Origin: Epulopiscium sp. Nele67-Bin004
Lineage (GTDB): Bacteria > Bacillota_A > Clostridia > Lachnospirales > Cellulosilyticaceae
Direction: 5' to 3'
Assembly (NCBI GenBank): GCA_002007315.1
Contig: LNZQ01000176.1
Location: 1-23,872 of the forward strand
Length of the DNA stretch: 23,872 bases
Positions within the stretch are counted from its first letter, which is position 1. The number at the start of each line of letters is the position of its first letter. Position numbers and translations under genes: made by a program. Under the pieces are notes generated by a model, which was not told the origin of the DNA, did no database searches, and saw only the letters and a program-made list of their open reading frames with translations. This document shows, piece after piece, positions 20,730 to 23,872 of the stretch.

Positions 20730-22479
20730 AGCTTTGATATTGCTCCTGCTGTGCCAACCACAACTTTTTGTAATAAGCACAACGCTCCAGCAAATTTTCA
20801 TGTTGTCCAACGTCCAAAATTTTTCCGTTTTTCATAACCACGATTTTATCAGCCATTTTCACCACGCTCATTCTATGTGTAACGATAATCGCTGTCTTAT
20901 CTGCCACAAGCTCTTTAAATTTGTTATACATGTTGCTTTCTTCAAGTGGATCTATAACCGATGTCGGCTCATCTAAAAATATCAAATCACTATGTTTATA
21001 AAACGCCCGTGCTATCGCTATTTTTTGCCACTGTCCTCCCGATATATCAACTCCGCCAAACTCCCTTGACAGCAATGTGTCTACATTTTGGGGATAAGTT
21101 TTTTTGTCAAGCGATATATCAACTTGTTCTAAAATGTTTGCAACCGTTTTGTTTGGCAACACCTCTCCAAGATGAATATTTTCTTCTAGTGTCATTTGGT
21201 ATTTACCAAAGTTTTGAAACACTGCAGACATGTTTTTGATAGGCAAAAATTCGTTTTTATCTAATTCCAAGTTGTTGTACATAATGTGTCCATCAGTTGG
21301 TTTATATAGTCCTGCTATCAACCTGCCAAGCGTTGTTTTGCCCGAGCCATTTTCACCAACAATAATAACAGTTTGTTTATCTCCAATATTTAACGACACA
21401 TTGTCCAAAGCTTTGTAGTCGCTATTTGGATAACTAAAAGATACGTTTTGCATATCTATACTTATAGATGTTTCTAATTTTTTACTCATAGTTTGTATTT
21501 CGGGATAATTTTTAAACTCAAAATAGTTGTTGATTTTACCTACCACTTTTGAGGTGTCCCCCACCATCTGATAAACCAAAGCTTCTATCATATTGAACAA
21601 GCCATGCAACGCCGTAAAAATCCCTGCAAAATATCCGATGCTAATATCTCCCCTTTGCACCAAAACATACAAAAATATAAGTATTCCCATATATCCACAT
21701 AGCGAGATAAATTTTGTAATTAGCGTTAGCTTTTGGCTTGCAAGTTCAACTTTCAAAAATTCTGCGTTTCTATTTTGCAACGTTTGAACTAGTTTGTTTT
21801 TGAAATATCTGTACAGTCCAAGAGAGCGAACTTCTTTAAAATGTGTTCTATTCGTTATATACTTTGTGTAAGTTTCTGACTTTCGGTTTATCGGCGTCAA
21901 AGTGTCTTCCAATTTTGTGTATGATTTCACTTGGATCTTTTGCACCAAAATAACTGGAATAAAAATAAATATCAGCAACAAAGGCAGCAACTTATGGCTT
22001 TGATACAAATAAATTGTTAGCACTATAATGCTTGGCACGTAGTTTAATAATATCATCAGCATAGTGTCAGCAAGCTTTCGCACCCATCTAATGCCCTCGT
22101 ATGCTTTTTCTTTTTGCTCCAAAAAATTTTTATCTTCAAACAACACTGGCGATATTTTATTCAGCTTATCATTTAAACCTTTTGTGAGATTGTGAGCCAC
22201 AACCAAATCTTGATTTTCATACAAATAATCTCCAACAGATGATAAAATTTGTATAGCTACTTTTGTTGCAAAAAGCAGTGCTATTATAAAAAATACTTTG
22301 TGCAACACTTCAGGGTTATCATTAATGTGCGTCACTTCATCAAACAATTGCTGTATAAGCATTATAGGCATCGCCTTTAAAATACCACCCAACAAAAAGC
22401 AACTATACACTCCAATAAATATTTGTTTTGAGGCAACAAATGTTTCTTTTATGCTTAATTGTATTATTTTAGTTTTCAT
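20728..22479 (-). CDS. ABC exporter subunit (fused permease and ATPase), second gene of the pair
   Basis: A 583-aa half-transporter. Residues about 1-315 form the membrane domain with about six spans (FIGVYSCFLLGGIL, VFFIIALLFATKVAI, LLPLLLIFIFIPVILV among them). The ATPase domain has Walker A GENGSGKTT (about 375), signature SGGQWQK (about 480), Walker B LIFLDEP (about 499) and H-loop THR (about 534). All catalytic residues are present. ATG 22479 has AAAGGAG upstream and overlaps the end of the preceding ABC gene by 11 nt, so translation was coupled and the two proteins probably form a heterodimer. The SGGQWQK form is common in peptide or bacteriocin exporters, but the cargo is unknown. With its partner cut by an insertion, it may be orphaned. 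Confidence 0.88.
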   Translation of the reverse strand: MKTKIIQLSIKETFVASKQIFIGVYSCFLLGGILKAMPIMLIQQLFDEVTHINDNPEVLHKVFFIIALLFATKVAIQILSSVGDYLYENQDLVVAHNLTKGLNDKLNKISPVLFEDKNFLEQKEKAYEGIRWVRKLADTMLMILLNYVPSIIVLTIYLYQSHKLLPLLLIFIFIPVILVQKIQVKSYTKLEDTLTPINRKSETYTKYITNRTHFKEVRSLGLYRYFKNKLVQTLQNRNAEFLKVELASQKLTLITKFISLCGYMGILIFLYVLVQRGDISIGYFAGIFTALHGLFNMIEALVYQMVGDTSKVVGKINNYFEFKNYPEIQTMSKKLETSISIDMQNVSFSYPNSDYKALDNVSLNIGDKQTVIIVGENGSGKTTLGRLIAGLYKPTDGHIMYNNLELDKNEFLPIKNMSAVFQNFGKYQMTLEENIHLGEVLPNKTVANILEQVDISLDKKTYPQNVDTLLSREFGGVDISGGQWQKIAIARAFYKHSDLIFLDEPTSVIDPLEESNMYNKFKELVADKTAIIVTHRMSVVKMADKIVVMKNGKILDVGQHENLLERCAYYKKLWLAQQEQYQS

Positions 22480-23524
22480 CGTACCAACTCCTTTGTGCCT
22501 CAAACATTTTGGCATATTGCCCACCTAAATTTAATAAGTTTTGGTGTGTCCCCTGCTGGGCAACTTTACCTTTATTTATCACGATTATTTCATCAGCAAG
22601 CTTCGCCCCACCCAGCCTATGTGTTATAAATATTGTAAATTTTTCGTTCATGATACTTTTAAACATAGCGTACAAGTTTACTTCGCTTATCGGGTCTAAA
22701 GAATGAGTTGGCTCGTCTAAAATGTTTATTGGCGAACCACTTATTAGTGTTCTTGCTATTGCGATTTTTTGCCATTGTCCCCCAGACAAATCTATTCCGT
22801 TGTTGTCTAGTTTTCCAAGTGGTGTGTCCAATCCGTTTTCAAGATTGCCTATTAATTCATCAAGCCCTAGTTGTTTTAAAACGTCTAATGCTTGCTGGCT
22901 TTTTGGGTCTTCTATCAACAAATTATCTTTGATAGATATTTCATATTTGCTAAAATCTTGATATACGATACCAAAGTATGCTTTCAATTGCTCTTTTTTT
23001 ATATCTCTAATTTCCACGCCATTTATTAAAATATCTCCATCATAATCTTCATATAAGCCTGTTAGCAGTTTCACCAACGTTGTTTTTCCACAACCATTTG
23101 CACCAACAATTGAATATTTTTTGTCGCCATACATAGTTGCTGTGAAGTTGTCTAATATTTTTTTGGTTGTATTAGGATATACAAAAGTAACATTTTTAAA
23201 CTCGATTTTTTGTATTACTGTTTGCTTAACACTTGTATCTATTGGGTTTAAAATATTTTCCACCTTTTCAAGCTTTGAAAACTCTGTTATATCTTTTAAA
23301 TACAATTTGTTTGATATAAAGTTTTTTATTAGCATAACAAACTGCCACGAAATGCTTTCGATAAAATCATATATCGCCTTAACAAGTGCAATGTATGTCC
23401 CAACAGTAATCGTTTGCATAACCAAGGGATATAACAATATTAGCGTAACTATACTGCTTAGGACAATCGCCCCTATGTTCCCGATACGAAAAATATATAT
23501 AAATCTAACATAATCTATATATTT
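22469..23524 (-). pseudogene. ABC exporter subunit, first gene of the pair, truncated by a TnpB element
   Basis: The frame is open from about 23524 down to the stop at 22469. It encodes the last part of the membrane domain (YIDYVRFIYIFRIGN, LSSIVTLILLYPLVM) and a full ATPase domain: Walker A GANGCGKTT, signature SGGQWQKIAIART, Walker B INILDEP and H-loop THR. Upstream, an in-frame TAG (23527-23525) and the sequence of a TnpB element replace the first roughly 230 residues expected of a half-transporter. The apparent start at 23437 is a TTG inside the last membrane span with no ribosome binding site, so it is not a real start. Translation of the remnant from the element side is unlikely, which may also lower expression of the coupled second gene. 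Confidence 0.82.
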
Positions 23525-23700
23525 CTACTGTGATGCGACTTATACCTATTAGATTTTTCGTCTTGCATCTTCCTGCTTCATAGAGTCTGTCCTCAGCACT
23601 TTCCCCTTAATAACATTTGATGTAACTCTCCACAGGCTTAACTTCCCCAGTATCGATAGGTACTAGTAGTTAGATAAATTTATACTTGCGTTTAAGTCAC
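23525..23700 (-). ncRNA. Predicted omega-RNA scaffold of the second TnpB element
   Basis: The stretch after the tnpB stop codon contains GAAGTTAAGCCTGTGGAGAG and AAGGGGAAAGTGCTGAGGAC, DNA that I recall as highly conserved at the 3' ends of IS605/IS607-type elements of Clostridia. In these systems that region is the guide-RNA scaffold, and the guide comes from the flank, here the ABC gene below about 23525. Limits and transcription are inferred. Confidence 0.4.
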
Positions 23701-23872
23701 GGTCTATCACTAATCCACAACATTCACATTTATAAATTCTATCTGTTAGCTTTAAATCTACTTTTTTATTACCACATTTACTACATAATTTTGATGATGG
23801 AAACCATCTATCTGCTACAACAAAATTTATAAAATACATTTCGCACTTATATTTTAGTTGCCTAACAACTTC
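23663..23872 (-). CDS. tnpB: TnpB, C-terminal part with zinc ribbon (5' end outside window)
   Basis: The last 69 residues of a classical TnpB. They include the zinc ribbon CSKCG...YKCECCG (four Cys in two pairs, 15 residues apart), preceded by ADRWFPSSKLC, and the RuvC-III motif VIDRDLNASINL with its catalytic Asp. The frame stops at TAG directly after LSNY. Beyond it, shifted by two bases, the frame VPIDTGEVKPVESYIKCY is readable, which is the C-terminal tail usually fused to such proteins. A small deletion has probably separated this tail; the zinc ribbon and RuvC-III are intact, so activity may survive. RuvC-I and -II lie outside the window. Confidence 0.85.
   Translation of the reverse strand, partial: EVVRQLKYKCEMYFINFVVADRWFPSSKLCSKCGNKKVDLKLTDRIYKCECCGLVIDRDLNASINLSNY

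Larger units (their letters stand above)
23525..23872 (-). mobile_element. Right end of a second TnpB-bearing element, continuing beyond the window
   Basis: The segment holds the 3' end of tnpB and about 135 nt of non-coding right end. The junction with the ABC gene lies near 23520-23535, judged from where the transporter frame stops; the exact base is not certain because there is no empty-site copy here. This element is not related in sequence to the one at 1-1390: its TnpB has a classical zinc ribbon. Confidence 0.75.

Noticed and set aside
20661..20810. 50-codon N-terminal extension of the AAA-ATPase/nuclease-like protein
   Set aside because: It would overlap the end of the ABC gene and its terminator; the start at 20660 has a strong ribosome binding site and gives a family-like N-terminus.

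Overview
The window is low-GC, AT-rich DNA typical of a Gram-positive anaerobe of the class Clostridia, probably Lachnospirales. The evidence is AGGAGG-type ribosome binding sites, TTGACA/TATAAT promoters, many short intrinsic terminators, a DUF3881-type protein, S-layer homology (SLH) surface proteins and a long-form hibernation factor. I cannot assign a genus.

Left part (1-8177, + strand) is a surface-protein array. A TnpB-only insertion element (1-1390) sits inside an SLH gene, whose 3' remnant (1391-2186) still encodes three SLH repeats. Then follow an intact 1625-aa secreted SLH protein (lamin-tail domains, OB-like region, a 'choice-of-anchor I' beta-propeller, acidic and Ser/Thr linkers) and a 288-aa SLH protein. 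The remnant and the 1625-aa protein share a nearly identical C-terminal module, and the intact copy shows what the TnpB insertion site looked like when empty: cut after TTAC.

The block 8178-8847 lies between the SLH array and a tRNA-Arg(CCU) gene and looks accessory. It holds a compact convergent locus resembling a type I toxin-antitoxin system: a 50-aa membrane peptide on the - strand, facing a small + strand RNA with its own terminator. A repeated ~76-bp segment flanks it, and a 35-aa ORF resembling the N-terminus of a NERD-type protein lies beside it. This is the best candidate for an undescribed small system here.

The middle (9010-13371, - strand) carries a DUF3881 protein, a small two-CxxC protein, a membrane-anchored polysaccharide deacetylase, and a tandemly duplicated unit of TetR-type regulator plus a ~40-aa zinc-ribbon microprotein. 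Then come a D,D-carboxypeptidase (+), a likely hpf-kdgK-deoD operon (-), dapA (+), a membrane-anchored protein of unknown function (-) and an AAA-ATPase/PD-(D/E)XK protein (-).

The right end (20728-23872, - strand) is a pair of overlapping ABC exporter genes. The upstream one is cut by a second, unrelated TnpB element that runs off the window. Envelope functions (S-layer, deacetylase, carboxypeptidase, exporter) dominate. The two TnpB elements belong to different subfamilies, and each has broken an envelope-related gene.
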